Origin: Actinomycetota bacterium
Lineage (GTDB): Bacteria; Actinomycetota; Actinomycetes; Mycobacteriales; Mycobacteriaceae
Assembly: GCA_005787665.1 (NCBI GenBank)
Contig: SYAB01000054.1
Location: 1 to 16,701 of the forward strand
Direction: 5' to 3'
DNA length: 16,701 nucleotides
Below are positions 7,560-16,701 of this stretch, piece after piece (within the stretch, counting starts at the first letter, position 1; each line of letters begins with the position of its first letter). The notes below the pieces were generated by a model. That model searched no databases. It was given only the letters and a program-made list of their open reading frames with translations, and was not told the DNA's origin. The translations under genes were made by a program, and so were the position numbers.

Positions 7560-8052
7560 GCGCCTCAACTGTGGCGCCATCACCGCCGATAAGCGGCAAA
7601 ATCAAAGGGGATGTTGATGCTTGATGCTCCGTCGTCGTTGTGATGGGCAAGACCGCGGCCCTGACATCTCGGAGCATACGATCGGCCCGCGAGCGCGATG
7701 GCGACATATCTGCTGAATACGGCATCACCAACGTGACGATTTTGAAGGCCAATCCGGCCATCGCGATCTGCATCCCGGTAGTCATGATCCTCACGATGCT
7801 GGGACCTCACGCCGGAGACCCTCGGCGGGCCGCAGCTTTTGACTGCATATCTGGAGACAATTCCCGTCTGATGACATCTTCCGATAACGCTCTCGATACT
7901 CAGACTCGTGCTTGCTGAATCTCGGCAACTATCCGCACCACCGGCGACTCGCCGTTATTAACTGCGCCCATCGTTTCGTCGAACTTCTCGGACCGTTTCC
8001 AGCATACTGAACAGGGCCAGCGACATTCATGTGACCGGAGGGCGCGCGTGGA
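7560..8052. other. Gene-poor interval between the operon and the Esp-like gene
   Basis: No convincing gene seen in 493 bases. A plus-strand opening at 7640-7918 (92 codons) and minus-strand openings around 7540-7810 have no ribosome site or family features I recognise. The minus-strand one contains a hydrophobic stretch (MQIAMAGLAFKIVTLVM) that could be a gene remnant. A short GCCG-ATAAG-CGGC hairpin just after the SDR stop is too weak to call a terminator. The promoter of the 8053 gene should lie near 7920-8030, but I see no clear -10/-35 pair. Confidence 0.4.
8037..8042 (+). promoter_or_regulatory. Ribosome binding site for the Esp-like gene
   Basis: GGAGGG lies 10 bases before the ATG at 8053, supporting this start for the Esp-like protein. 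Confidence 0.6.
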
Positions 8053-9330
8053 ATGACCGAGATCCCCTCCTTTTCGGGCGACCAGGATTCGATCGCATCA
8101 CTTGGCGCGCGGGTGAGCGAGGAGGTATCCGCTGAATACTCCTGTTCTTCCGATGACGGTGCGCAACGCGATCCCAATCGGTCCCGGGACGTATTTGTCT
8201 ACGGGCTCACGGCCCTCCTGGCATGTACCGGCGTTATCAAAGATGTCGTCGAGGACAGCAAGTTCGAAATCGCTCCCGGGATCGCTGTTCCGAGTGCCGC
8301 CAGCGATTTGGAGCTATGCCTCGTAACGTGTCTCGGTTATTACCGGCTTTCCAAGGTGAATGATCTGTCCCGCTTTTCCAGATCCATCGTGGGAATGTGG
8401 GCAATGGTTCTTGCAGCGGCCGGGTCCGCGGCCTCGGCGTTCGAAGCGCTGGCCGGGTTGGCTAATCCTGACCCGGGCACCGCGTTCAGCACCGGCGCGG
8501 ACCGATTTGAGCCTGCGCAAGCGGCCCTACGGTTCGCCGATCCCGACCCATCACAGTGGTCTGGTGCGGCTGCGGATCTGTACGCCGCGCGTAACGCGTC
8601 GCAGGAGAACTCCGTGGCGCAAATGGTGACCTGGGACCGGGAGATGACGCAGCTCGTCGGTAAACAGGCCGACCAGGCAATGACAGTGCGCGCCGGCATC
8701 GTGGGGACGAAAACCACTCTGGCCACCGGGGCGCTGGTATGTGGCGTCTTCGCCTACACCGCCGCGGCTGACATGAGCGGCGCCGCAGACCAGATTCTGG
8801 GCAAGTTGGTTTCTGTGGTGGGCGGTGCGACATTCCTGACCCTCGCAGGGCTGGCGGTAACGGCGTTCGAGCAAAGTTCACAGAACGCCGGGGTCGCACG
8901 CGAAAGAGCACGATGGACCTACGACACGGTCAGCGGCGCACCACGCGACGCAGGCGACACCAGCACCGAATACGCCGACGCGGGCAAACCGGACCATAGG
9001 TACATCGTTGGCGTGCGGAACTTGGACGTCGACCCCCGATACCTCCAGGACCTGGCGGACCTCCAGCGGACAGCGGCTACACACATCGGCGAGGCGACCG
9101 CGGCCACCGACGACATCAGCGAGCTGCTGTGGCTCACCCACGGTGTGTTGTTCGGAACCTTCGGCGTGCCAGGGATCCAGGACAACGCGCAGTCGCGGCG
9201 AGGAGCGGGTGCGGCGCTGCAGAATCGCTCCGAGGAACTGGCCGAACTACTCGACAAAGCGAACACCGTTTACGAAAACGCCGATCAGGAGCAAGGCCGC
9301 AACCTCAGCACACAGCAGCCGTCATCCTGA
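8053..9330 (+). CDS. EspE/EspA-like type VII secretion substrate fused to an EspF/EspC-like domain
   Basis: 425 residues. The middle resembles EspE/EspA ESX-1 substrates: NPDPGTAFSTGADRF (138-152) mirrors the PDPGxxFxTGxxxF I recall in EspE, then W169-S-G171 and AAADLYAARN, DREMTQLVGKQADQ and two hydrophobic helices (about 217-237 and 250-270). A hydrophobic segment lies at 114-135. The last about 105 residues (LDVDPRYLQDLADLQ onward) resemble EspC/EspF: LTHG (361-364) and the terminal Y407-E-N-A-D411, matching the YxxxD/E type VII export signal. In M. tuberculosis EspE/EspF and EspA/EspC are encoded by adjacent pairs and depend on each other for ESX-1 secretion; here both halves are in one chain. 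Likely an ESX-exported envelope-associated protein. The N-terminal about 110 residues are unassigned. No other ESX gene is nearby. Convergent with nusB; stops lie 15 bases apart. Confidence 0.78.
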   Translation: MTEIPSFSGDQDSIASLGARVSEEVSAEYSCSSDDGAQRDPNRSRDVFVYGLTALLACTGVIKDVVEDSKFEIAPGIAVPSAASDLELCLVTCLGYYRLSKVNDLSRFSRSIVGMWAMVLAAAGSAASAFEALAGLANPDPGTAFSTGADRFEPAQAALRFADPDPSQWSGAAADLYAARNASQENSVAQMVTWDREMTQLVGKQADQAMTVRAGIVGTKTTLATGALVCGVFAYTAAADMSGAADQILGKLVSVVGGATFLTLAGLAVTAFEQSSQNAGVARERARWTYDTVSGAPRDAGDTSTEYADAGKPDHRYIVGVRNLDVDPRYLQDLADLQRTAATHIGEATAATDDISELLWLTHGVLFGTFGVPGIQDNAQSRRGAGAALQNRSEELAELLDKANTVYENADQEQGRNLSTQQPSS

Positions 9331-9345
9331 GGTTTGGTGCGCCCG

Positions 9346-10695
9346 TCACGAAACGCCGGGACGGCGCGCGGTAACGCACCACGAAGCGGCCGGTAGTTCG
9401 TAGCCGGCTGCGCCGCGGTAGTGCTCAAGGGCGGCGACCACCCCGGCGATGACGTCGCGACGGCGGCTCTGGTCGGCCGTCAGGAACACACCGCCTAGTG
9501 GTCCGGCGCTGAGTATCCGTTCGGCGGCGGCGGTCCCGTCACCCTCGAAGATGAGCGGCGCCTCGACGGAGTCGATCTCGACATCGATGAAGCCGACGCC
9601 GATGAGCAAGGCCGCAGTCGTCTCGGAGTCGGCCAGTGAGAACGGTCCGGGGGCTCCCGGTCCGGGAAACAGCGGCCGTTCGATACCGAGGATCTGCATC
9701 GCCGTCGCCGTCGTGAGCATCATCCACGGGTTGCGGTCCAGGTGCTGCCACACCGAACCGGCCAGCCGCCCACCGGGGCGCAGCGCACGAAAGATGTTGG
9801 CGAAGGCCGCCTTCGGGTCCGGGAAGAACATCAGCCCGAATCGGGAGTGCGCGGCGTCGAAGAGTTCTCCATCACCGGCGACGGCAACGAGGTCGGCGGT
9901 GGCCACATCGGCCGCCACCGCGACGCCGTGCACATCCGCCGCCGACAGCCGTCGCTGCGCGGCCGCGGCCATCTCAGGCACCACGTCGACCGCGGCGACC
10001 CACCCCTGCGGACCGACCGCGGCGCCCAACGCCACCGCGGACAGTCCGGGCCCACAGCCGAGGTCGAGAACCCGATCGCCGGGGCAGGCTGACAGGACCC
10101 GGCGGGCCGCAGTGCCGTGTTCGCCCATCGAGGCGTCCAAGGCCTCTGCTTGGCGGTCCCAGACCTGCGCCAGGGTAGCGAAATGGCGTTCGGCTTCCAT
10201 CGCTTCGGCGCCGGCACCTCGTCCAGAAGTCCCTCGCGCGTCTCGAACCGCATCCGCGGCGGCCCGGATCTGCGGGGTCACCAGCATCACCTGACCGAGT
10301 ACGCCGTTGACGAACCCCGGCGACTCATCGGTGGACAGTTGCTTGGCGAGTTCGACCGCTTCGTCGACGGCCACCGGCTCGGGAACGTCGTCGGCGTGCA
10401 GCAGTTCCCACACGGCAACCCGCAGGATCGCCCGGTCCACCGCCGGGAGCCGCTCCAGCGTCCAGCCCTGCAGGTGCGAACTGATCAGATCGTCGATATG
10501 GGCGGCATGCTCACTGACCCCGCGGGCCACCGTCACCGTGTACGGGCTGAGCGTCGAGACGTCCGGGTCGGAGTCGGCCAGAACCGATCGCGACAGGGCG
10601 ACCTCGGCCGGCGAGAGTCCGCGGGCCTCCGCCTCGAAGAGCAGGTCCACCGCGCGTTTACGCGCCTGGTGCCTGCCGACCCGGCGCTCAGCCAC
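9346..10695 (-). CDS. nusB: NusB transcription antitermination factor fused to a SAM-dependent methyltransferase
   Basis: 449 residues against about 156 for M. tuberculosis NusB. Residues 1-152 are Nus[78 protein letters not shown]. It binds boxA RNA with NusE (S10) in rRNA antitermination. After a Gly/Ala-rich linker (about 153-165), residues 166-449 form a class I methyltransferase: motif [10 protein letters not shown] (209-217), acidic D237 after strand 2, and [10 protein letters not shown]...FRALRPGGR (285-310). No stop separates the halves; an internal ATG at the junction (MEAERHF) lacks a close ribosome site, so one fused protein is most likely, although a separate internally started product is not excluded. 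Methyltransferase substrate unknown. GTG start 17 bases after the efp stop, in the efp operon. Confidence 0.88.
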   Translation of the reverse strand: MAERRVGRHQARKRAVDLLFEAEARGLSPAEVALSRSVLADSDPDVSTLSPYTVTVARGVSEHAAHIDDLISSHLQGWTLERLPAVDRAILRVAVWELLHADDVPEPVAVDEAVELAKQLSTDESPGFVNGVLGQVMLVTPQIRAAADAVRDARGTSGRGAGAEAMEAERHFATLAQVWDRQAEALDASMGEHGTAARRVLSACPGDRVLDLGCGPGLSAVALGAAVGPQGWVAAVDVVPEMAAAAQRRLSAADVHGVAVAADVATADLVAVAGDGELFDAAHSRFGLMFFPDPKAAFANIFRALRPGGRLAGSVWQHLDRNPWMMLTTATAMQILGIERPLFPGPGAPGPFSLADSETTAALLIGVGFIDVEIDSVEAPLIFEGDGTAAAERILSAGPLGGVFLTADQSRRRDVIAGVVAALEHYRGAAGYELPAASWCVTARRPGVS

Positions 10696-10712
10696 GGGGT
10701 GCGGACGGGGAT

Positions 10713-11276
10713 TCAGGCATTCACTCGGCCGAGATAGTTGCCATCGCGCGAGTCGACCTTCAGTTTGTCGCCGATATTGATGAACAACGGCACCTGGATC
10801 TCCGCTCCGGTCTCTAGCGTCGCGGGCTTGGTGCCCGCGCTGGAACGGTCCCCCTGCAGACCCGGCTCGGTGTGGGAGACGACCAGTTCGACGGTCACCG
10901 GTAATTCCAGGTACAGCGGCGCGCCTTCGTTGAAGGCGATCTGCACGGGCATGCCCTCGAGCAGGAAGCCGGCCGAGTTGCCGACCAGCGCCTCGGGCAA
11001 CGGGTGCTGCTCGTAGTCCTCGCTGTCCATGAACACGAAGTCGCTGCCGTCGCGGTACAGGAAGGTGGCGTCACGGCGGTCCACCGTCGCGGTCTCCACC
11101 TTCACCCCGGCGTTGTAGGTCTTGTCGACCACTTTGCCCGACAGCACGTTTTTGAGCTTGGTCCGCACGAAGGCCGGGCCCTTGCCGGGCTTGACATGCT
11201 GGAACTCGATGATCTGCCAGAGCTGGCCGTCGATGTTCAGCACGAGGCCGTTCTTGAAGTCCGCAGTTGATGCCAC
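10713..11276 (-). CDS. efp: Translation elongation factor P
   Basis: 187 residues, the length of M. tuberculosis EF-P. I chose the GTG at 11276-11274 because AGAGGAG lies 7 bases upstream and the protein then begins [17 protein letters not shown]; a longer opening to 11327 adds a non-homologous stretch. Family signs: the domain I tip [10 protein letters not shown] with K32 at the loop apex, the KV-type middle domain ([27 protein letters not shown]) and the C-terminal [22 protein letters not shown] binds ribosomes stalled at consecutive prolines and stimulates peptide bond formation. It is followed by nusB after 17 bases. Usually pepQ lies directly upstream, but here a PGRS-type gene intervenes. 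Confidence 0.97.
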   Translation of the reverse strand: MASTADFKNGLVLNIDGQLWQIIEFQHVKPGKGPAFVRTKLKNVLSGKVVDKTYNAGVKVETATVDRRDATFLYRDGSDFVFMDSEDYEQHPLPEALVGNSAGFLLEGMPVQIAFNEGAPLYLELPVTVELVVSHTEPGLQGDRSSAGTKPATLETGAEIQVPLFINIGDKLKVDSRDGNYLGRVNA

Positions 11277-11283
11277 GGTCGGT

Positions 11284-11290
11284 CTCCTCT
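11284..11290 (-). promoter_or_regulatory. Ribosome binding site that fixes the efp start
   Basis: On the minus strand this reads AGAGGAG, 7 bases before the GTG at 11276-11274. It decides in favour of the 187-residue EF-P over the longer upstream opening. Confidence 0.75.
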
Positions 11291-11383
11291 GGACGCTAAC
11301 AAGATCGCAATGAGCGTGGTATGACACCCGCGCGACGGGACGCCGGGCTGAGCATACCGACTGGCCGACCGATCACCGATACG

Positions 11384-11399
11384 CCGCCGATTCAGGCGG
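11384..11399 (-). terminator. Small GC hairpin after the PGRS-type gene
   Basis: CCGCC-GATTCA-GGCGG gives a 5-base-pair stem and 6-base loop, 25 bases beyond the TGA of the PGRS-type gene and upstream of efp. No U-tract follows, so it could be a weak mycobacterial-type terminator or chance. Confidence 0.25.
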
Positions 11400-11424
11400 T
11401 GCCTCGCGCCGAGGCCGGTTGATG

Positions 11425-13083
11425 TCAGGCCCGGTTTCCGTCGGTGCCGTCTTGGCCCTGCCGACCGCCTAGGCCGCCGTTACCGCCCTTACCGCCGGTG
11501 CCGCCGCTACCTCCGTCGCTGCCAGGACTGCCCCCGCTGGAGTCGCCACCGTTGCCGCCACGGCCGCCGCGAGTCAGCAGACCGCCCCTGCCGCCGACTC
11601 CGCCATCACCACCGTTCACCAAGCCGGCCGCGATTTGGAAGTCCAACTGGAGCGAATTCGCAGCCCCACCCAAGCCACCGGCACCGCCGGGCGCAAAGGG
11701 GCCGCCACGGCCGCCGAGGCCGCCCTTACCGCCGGTGACACCGCCCGGGCCCGTCGCATACAGGGGCTCGGGTTCGCCGCACACAGCCTGGCAGTTGGCG
11801 GCGGCTCCACCAGCACCGCCCGGCCGCCCCGCGAGGAAGACACCTCCGCTGCCGCCACCCGCCCCACCGTCACCGCCGGTCGCCGACCCTGGGCCTTCGA
11901 GGATAACTTGGGCCCTCCCGCCACCGCCCGGTGCGCCACCGGAGAGCAGTACCGAATTTCCGCCGGCCCCGCCCGTACCGCCCAATGCTGCAATGCTCCT
12001 GGTTCTTGCTCCACCTCCGGCTCCGCCGCCGCCGCCGCCGCCCAGTGTCGCGCCGCCGCCGTCACCGCCGGCTCCCCCGGTTGCGATACCGCCGAGCGAG
12101 TAAACGAAATCTCCCAAAGACGTGTCGCCGCCACCAACGCCCCCGGCGCCGCCGTTGCCGACCAGTAAGCCGCCGCGACCGCCGGTCCCGCCCGATCCCC
12201 CAGTCGCGTTGTAGCCGCCGCCAGTCGAGGACCTGCCGCCGCTGCCGCCGCTGCCCCCTCTGCCGAAGATGCCGGCCGAACCACCTCCGCCGCCAGCGCC
12301 GCCCAGTGCGGGCCCGACGAAGGCATCACCGGGCCCACCCCTGCCGCCGCTTCCACCTGCTCCCCAGACAAGGGCGCCGCGGCCCCCTCGGCCGCCGACG
12401 GCACCTGTGGAGCCGAGGAAAGCCGCTCCCGGAGCGGTGCCTGGGTTGACGTCAGCGCCTCCCGAGCCGCCCGCACCTCCCCTGCCGAACAACAAGCCCG
12501 CGTTACCACCGTAGCCGCCGTCGGCGGCGGCGGTCACGAGCTCGCCGTCGCCGTCGTAGACGGCGTCCGCCCCGTCCCCACCCGCGCCGCCGTTACCCCA
12601 CAAAGCGCCACCCGCACCGCCTGGACCACCAGGAGTGCCCGCCACCCCGCTCCCACCGGCACCGCCGTTGCCGAGCAGGCCCGCCCGACCGCCTCTACCG
12701 CTGTTCCATCCGTTCCCTCCTGATCCCCACACCAATCCGGCCTGGCCTCCGTCGCAGACTCTGTCCGGTCCACAGGTGGAACCGGTCCAGGAGTATCCGT
12801 TTCCGACCAAAAGACCCGCATCGGGGTGATCCGCCGTGCCGTTGCTGATGAAGATCCGGAGGAAATTCGCAATCGGACCGGAGTTGGTATCGGCGTGTAG
12901 ATCAGCCGCCGATGCCAACGGCAGGCCCAGGGCCGCGAGTTCCACCGGTGCCGTAATCGCCGGCAGTACGGCCGGCGGATTGACGGGCGGATCCGCTGGC
13001 CCTGCCAGGGCTAACGCGGTCATCCACACCGGCAGTCCGACCGCGGCACAGCGTCGTGCTCGTACAACGGTGCGATTCCTCAT
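11425..13083 (-). CDS. PGRS-type glycine-rich secreted protein
   Basis: 552 residues from the ATG at 13083-13081, which has GGAGGG 3-4 bases upstream; a further 16 upstream codons are possible but have no such site. The N-terminus (MRNRTVVRARRCAAVGL, then a hydrophobic run through ALALAG) looks like a Sec signal peptide or anchor rather than a PE domain. A short linker leads to NGTADHPDAGLLVGNGYS and the C-x5-C pair TCGPDRVCDGG, the same module as in the gene at 1-2252. The rest is GGxGG, GNGGAGG and GRGG repeats, with a second possible cysteine pair in NCQAVCGEPEP. Complete, ending at TGA 11427-11425. It lies between pepQ and efp on their strand, in a position normally empty in M. tuberculosis. 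Function unknown; surface or wall-associated role likely by analogy with PE_PGRS proteins. Confidence 0.87.
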   Translation of the reverse strand: MRNRTVVRARRCAAVGLPVWMTALALAGPADPPVNPPAVLPAITAPVELAALGLPLASAADLHADTNSGPIANFLRIFISNGTADHPDAGLLVGNGYSWTGSTCGPDRVCDGGQAGLVWGSGGNGWNSGRGGRAGLLGNGGAGGSGVAGTPGGPGGAGGALWGNGGAGGDGADAVYDGDGELVTAAADGGYGGNAGLLFGRGGAGGSGGADVNPGTAPGAAFLGSTGAVGGRGGRGALVWGAGGSGGRGGPGDAFVGPALGGAGGGGGSAGIFGRGGSGGSGGRSSTGGGYNATGGSGGTGGRGGLLVGNGGAGGVGGGDTSLGDFVYSLGGIATGGAGGDGGGATLGGGGGGGAGGGARTRSIAALGGTGGAGGNSVLLSGGAPGGGGRAQVILEGPGSATGGDGGAGGGSGGVFLAGRPGGAGGAAANCQAVCGEPEPLYATGPGGVTGGKGGLGGRGGPFAPGGAGGLGGAANSLQLDFQIAAGLVNGGDGGVGGRGGLLTRGGRGGNGGDSSGGSPGSDGGSGGTGGKGGNGGLGGRQGQDGTDGNRA

Positions 13084-13239
13084 CAGCCCTCCAGACCAGA
13101 CATCGAGCGACGTGCTCTGACCTAACACCAAACAGCGAACCGGGTGGGGCTGATCCGCCAGATCCGATCAGAACCTGCTGTGCCGTGCCACGACTGAAAC
13201 CGAACCGGCGCCGAGCCACTGATTTGGCGCCGCGTCGTG

Positions 13240-14343
13240 TCAGGCCAGGACAGTCAGCTCCCTTGAGAAGCGAGTCAGCGAATCTGGGCCGGAGGCACCG
13301 ACGACCAGGGTGTCCTCGATGCGCACACCGCCACGGTCGGTCAGGTACACACCCGGTTCCACGGTCACCACGGAGCCAGCACGCAGCGTACCGGCGGCGG
13401 CCGCGTTGATTCCCGGCGCTTCGTGGATCTGCAGCCCGACCCCGTGCCCGAGTCCGTGGCCGAAGTGCTCGGCGTACCCCGCGACGGCGATGACATTGCG
13501 CGCGGCGGCATCGACGTCGCGCAGTGCCGCCCCGGGTTCCAACGCACCCACCCCGGCGCGCTGGGCCGTGAGAACCAGGTCGTAGAGCTCGCATTGCCAG
13601 GCTGCGGCCTTTCCGGCCTTGCCGAGGACGAACGTGCGGGTCATATCGGAGTGGTAGCCACCGACCAGCGCACCGAAGTCGATCTTCACGAAATCCCCGC
13701 TCTCCAACACGGCCTCGGTGGGCCGGTGGTGGGGCACCGCCGAGTTGGCTCCGGCAGCCACGATCGTCTCGAAGGACGGGCCGTCGGCGCCGTGCTCGAG
13801 CATCAGGGCCTCCAACTCCCGTCCGACGGCGCGTTCGGTGCGACCGGGTCGCAGGCCGCCACCGGCGACCAGGGCCGTCAGCGCCGCATCGGCGGCCTCG
13901 CAGGCGAGGCGCAGCAGTGCCACCTCCCCGGCGTCTTTGATCTCGCGCAGCACCTCGACGGTCCCCGAGGCACGCACCAGATCCGCGCCGGCGTAGTCCG
14001 CCAGCACCTCCGAGAGCGCCTCGAAGGCGTCGACGCTGACCACATGGCTCTCGAAACCGATCCGGCGGGCTCCCCCGGACAGCGCCAACTGCACCAGATG
14101 ACGGCCGCAGGCGCGTTCGATGGCGGTGTGCAGATCGGGTGCCTGACGCGCCGCCTGGGCCCGATAGCGGAAGTCGGTGGCCAACACCGGCGGCGTGTCG
14201 CCGGCGAAGACCAGCAGGGCGGCATTCGAACCGGTGAACCCGGACAGATAACGCACGTTGACCAGGTCAGTCACCAGCAACGCGTCGAGTCCGTCGGCGG
14301 TCAGGCGGGCCGCCAGTCGGTCCCGGCGGCGGGAATGTGTCAC
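13240..14343 (-). CDS. pepQ: Xaa-Pro aminopeptidase/dipeptidase family (M24) peptidase
   Basis: 367 residues from a GTG at 14343-14341. The N-terminal creatinase-like domain (LLVTDLVNVRYLSGFTGSN) is followed by the pita-bread catalytic domain with all five expected metal ligands: D222 (KIDFGAL), D233 (HSDMTRT), H300 (GLGHGVGL), E329 (TVEPGVY) and E343 (RIEDT). It removes or cleaves residues next to proline in short peptides, in the cytoplasm, with two Mn/Co-type metal ions. The name follows the M. tuberculosis pepQ (Rv2535c), which holds this place between aroQ and efp. It has no ribosome site upstream but a TANNNT box 8 bases away, suggesting a leaderless transcript. Its stop is 156 bases before the downstream PGRS-type gene. 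Confidence 0.94.
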   Translation of the reverse strand: MTHSRRRDRLAARLTADGLDALLVTDLVNVRYLSGFTGSNAALLVFAGDTPPVLATDFRYRAQAARQAPDLHTAIERACGRHLVQLALSGGARRIGFESHVVSVDAFEALSEVLADYAGADLVRASGTVEVLREIKDAGEVALLRLACEAADAALTALVAGGGLRPGRTERAVGRELEALMLEHGADGPSFETIVAAGANSAVPHHRPTEAVLESGDFVKIDFGALVGGYHSDMTRTFVLGKAGKAAAWQCELYDLVLTAQRAGVGALEPGAALRDVDAAARNVIAVAGYAEHFGHGLGHGVGLQIHEAPGINAAAAGTLRAGSVVTVEPGVYLTDRGGVRIEDTLVVGASGPDSLTRFSRELTVLA

Positions 14344-14351
14344 GGTGGGTG

Positions 14352-14357
14352 ACGCTA
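14352..14357 (-). promoter_or_regulatory. -10 box for leaderless pepQ transcription
   Basis: On the minus strand this reads TAGCGT, matching the mycobacterial -10 pattern TANNNT, with exactly 8 bases to the GTG of pepQ and no ribosome site between. Transcription would start at or next to the GTG. Confidence 0.5.
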
Positions 14358-14362
14358 CTCGC

Positions 14363-14368
14363 TAGGCT
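14363..14368 (+). promoter_or_regulatory. -10 box for leaderless transcription of the B-4DMT gene
   Basis: TAGGCT fits TANNNT and is followed by exactly 8 bases and then the ATG at 14377. No ribosome site lies between, so a leaderless transcript starting at the ATG is likely. It faces away from the pepQ box across 5 bases. Confidence 0.5.
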
Positions 14369-14376
14369 GTTGCCCC

Positions 14377-14988
14377 ATGACAACCTGGTTGCCCCGCGGT
14401 TTGGTGCTCGCGGCCGGAATGGTGCTGCTCCGACTGGTGCAGGGAACGCTGATCAACGCCAGCCCCACCAACGCCGGGACCATCAGCATGGCGCTGGTCG
14501 CGCTGTTCGGGATTGCCGCCTTCGTGTGGGGTCTGTTCGACGGGATGTCCGACGCGCGGGCCAACCCCGATCCGGACCGCCGCCGCGACCTGGCCATGCG
14601 CTGGCTGCTGGCCGGACTCGTCGCCGGCGCGCTCAGCGGACTGGTGTCATGGCTCATCTCGCTGTTCTACAGCGCGATCTACACCGACGGCCTGGGCCCC
14701 GAGGTCACCGCCTTCGCGGCCTTCACCGCCCTGGTGGTGTTCCTCCCGGCGATGTTCGCAGTGGCCATCGGCCGCTGGCTGGTCGATCGCAAGCGGCCCG
14801 CCGAGCCGCGACGCCAGCACGTGGGCGCCGACGTTTTCGACGAGGTCATCAACGACGACGAGTATGCCCATGCCAGCCGCCGCGAGGAGTCGTGGCGTCA
14901 GGAGTCGCGGCAGGCGGTGCGCGAGGTTCACGAGACCGTTCAGCAGCGCAAGTACGACCTCAACCGGGGCGAGCCCGGCTCGGAATAG
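14377..14988 (+). CDS. Four-helix membrane protein (B-4DMT family, Rv2536-like)
   Basis: 203 residues. Four hydrophobic segments at about 5-22, 37-54, 72-97 and 109-131, then a charged, probably cytoplasmic tail rich in Arg, Glu and Gln (RREESWRQESRQAVREVHE) that may form a coiled coil. Position and topology match Rv2536 of M. tuberculosis, beside aroQ and pepQ; the family is called a B-4DMT transporter by annotation, without a known substrate. Divergent from pepQ (33-base gap) and convergent with aroQ (stops 7 bases apart). Confidence 0.85.
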   Translation: MTTWLPRGLVLAAGMVLLRLVQGTLINASPTNAGTISMALVALFGIAAFVWGLFDGMSDARANPDPDRRRDLAMRWLLAGLVAGALSGLVSWLISLFYSAIYTDGLGPEVTAFAAFTALVVFLPAMFAVAIGRWLVDRKRPAEPRRQHVGADVFDEVINDDEYAHASRREESWRQESRQAVREVHETVQQRKYDLNRGEPGSE

Positions 14989-14995
14989 ACGAGGA

Positions 14996-16701
<1,706 letters not shown>

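Noticed and set aside
9331..9345. Possible bidirectional terminator between the convergent Esp-like and nusB genes
   Set aside because: Only 15 bases separate the stops and no clear stem-loop is present there.
9449..10294. 281-codon plus-strand frame opposite the methyltransferase part of nusB
   Set aside because: Low-complexity Ser/Ala/Pro/Arg translation antisense to a well-supported domain.
13423..14352. 309-codon plus-strand frame opposite pepQ
   Set aside because: Antisense shadow of a peptidase with all catalytic residues; no start signal or recognisable domain.

Overview
The window looks like a fast- or intermediate-growing mycobacterium (Mycobacterium/Mycolicibacterium type), though no species can be named. 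Four things point there: glycine-rich PGRS-type proteins, an ESX-1 substrate homologue, GTG starts with GTGA/ATGA gene overlaps, and the block aroK-aroB-aroQ / B-4DMT protein / pepQ / efp / nusB, which I recall in the same order in M. tuberculosis.

Right part (about 9346-16701) is the conserved shikimate/translation block, on the minus strand except for one small membrane protein: the tail of aroK, aroB, aroQ, the plus-strand four-helix membrane protein, pepQ, efp and nusB. It departs from the usual layout in two ways. A complete PGRS-repeat protein gene with a Sec-type signal peptide sits between pepQ and efp, and nusB continues in frame into a SAM-dependent methyltransferase domain. The 33-base gap between pepQ and its divergent neighbour holds two face-to-face TANNNT boxes, each 8 nt from a start codon, which suggests leaderless transcription both ways.

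Left part (1-9330) is accessory. It opens with a second, larger PGRS-type secreted protein (minus strand, C-terminus beyond the window) and an MFS exporter (minus strand). Divergent from the exporter is a tight four-gene plus-strand operon: a divergent member of the isocyanide (isonitrile) synthase family (Dit1/PvcA), a HAD-IA phosphatase, an ATP-grasp ligase and a short-chain dehydrogenase. The exporter and operon share a regulatory gap with a perfect 16-base palindrome. This looks like a compact small-molecule pathway: make an isocyanide or formyl amino acid, handle a phosphorylated intermediate or by-product, form an amide/peptide bond, do a redox step, export. I know of no characterised cluster with this gene set, and it is the most novel item here.

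After a gene-poor gap of about 490 bases comes a 425-residue protein that appears to fuse an EspE/EspA-like ESX-1 substrate (WSG turn) to an EspF/EspC-like partner (LTHG motif and YxxxD secretion signal). These are normally two separate, co-dependent proteins. It ends 15 bases from the convergent nusB-methyltransferase gene. A few 60-base lines counted by eye suggest lower G+C in the operon than in the aro genes, consistent with horizontal acquisition.
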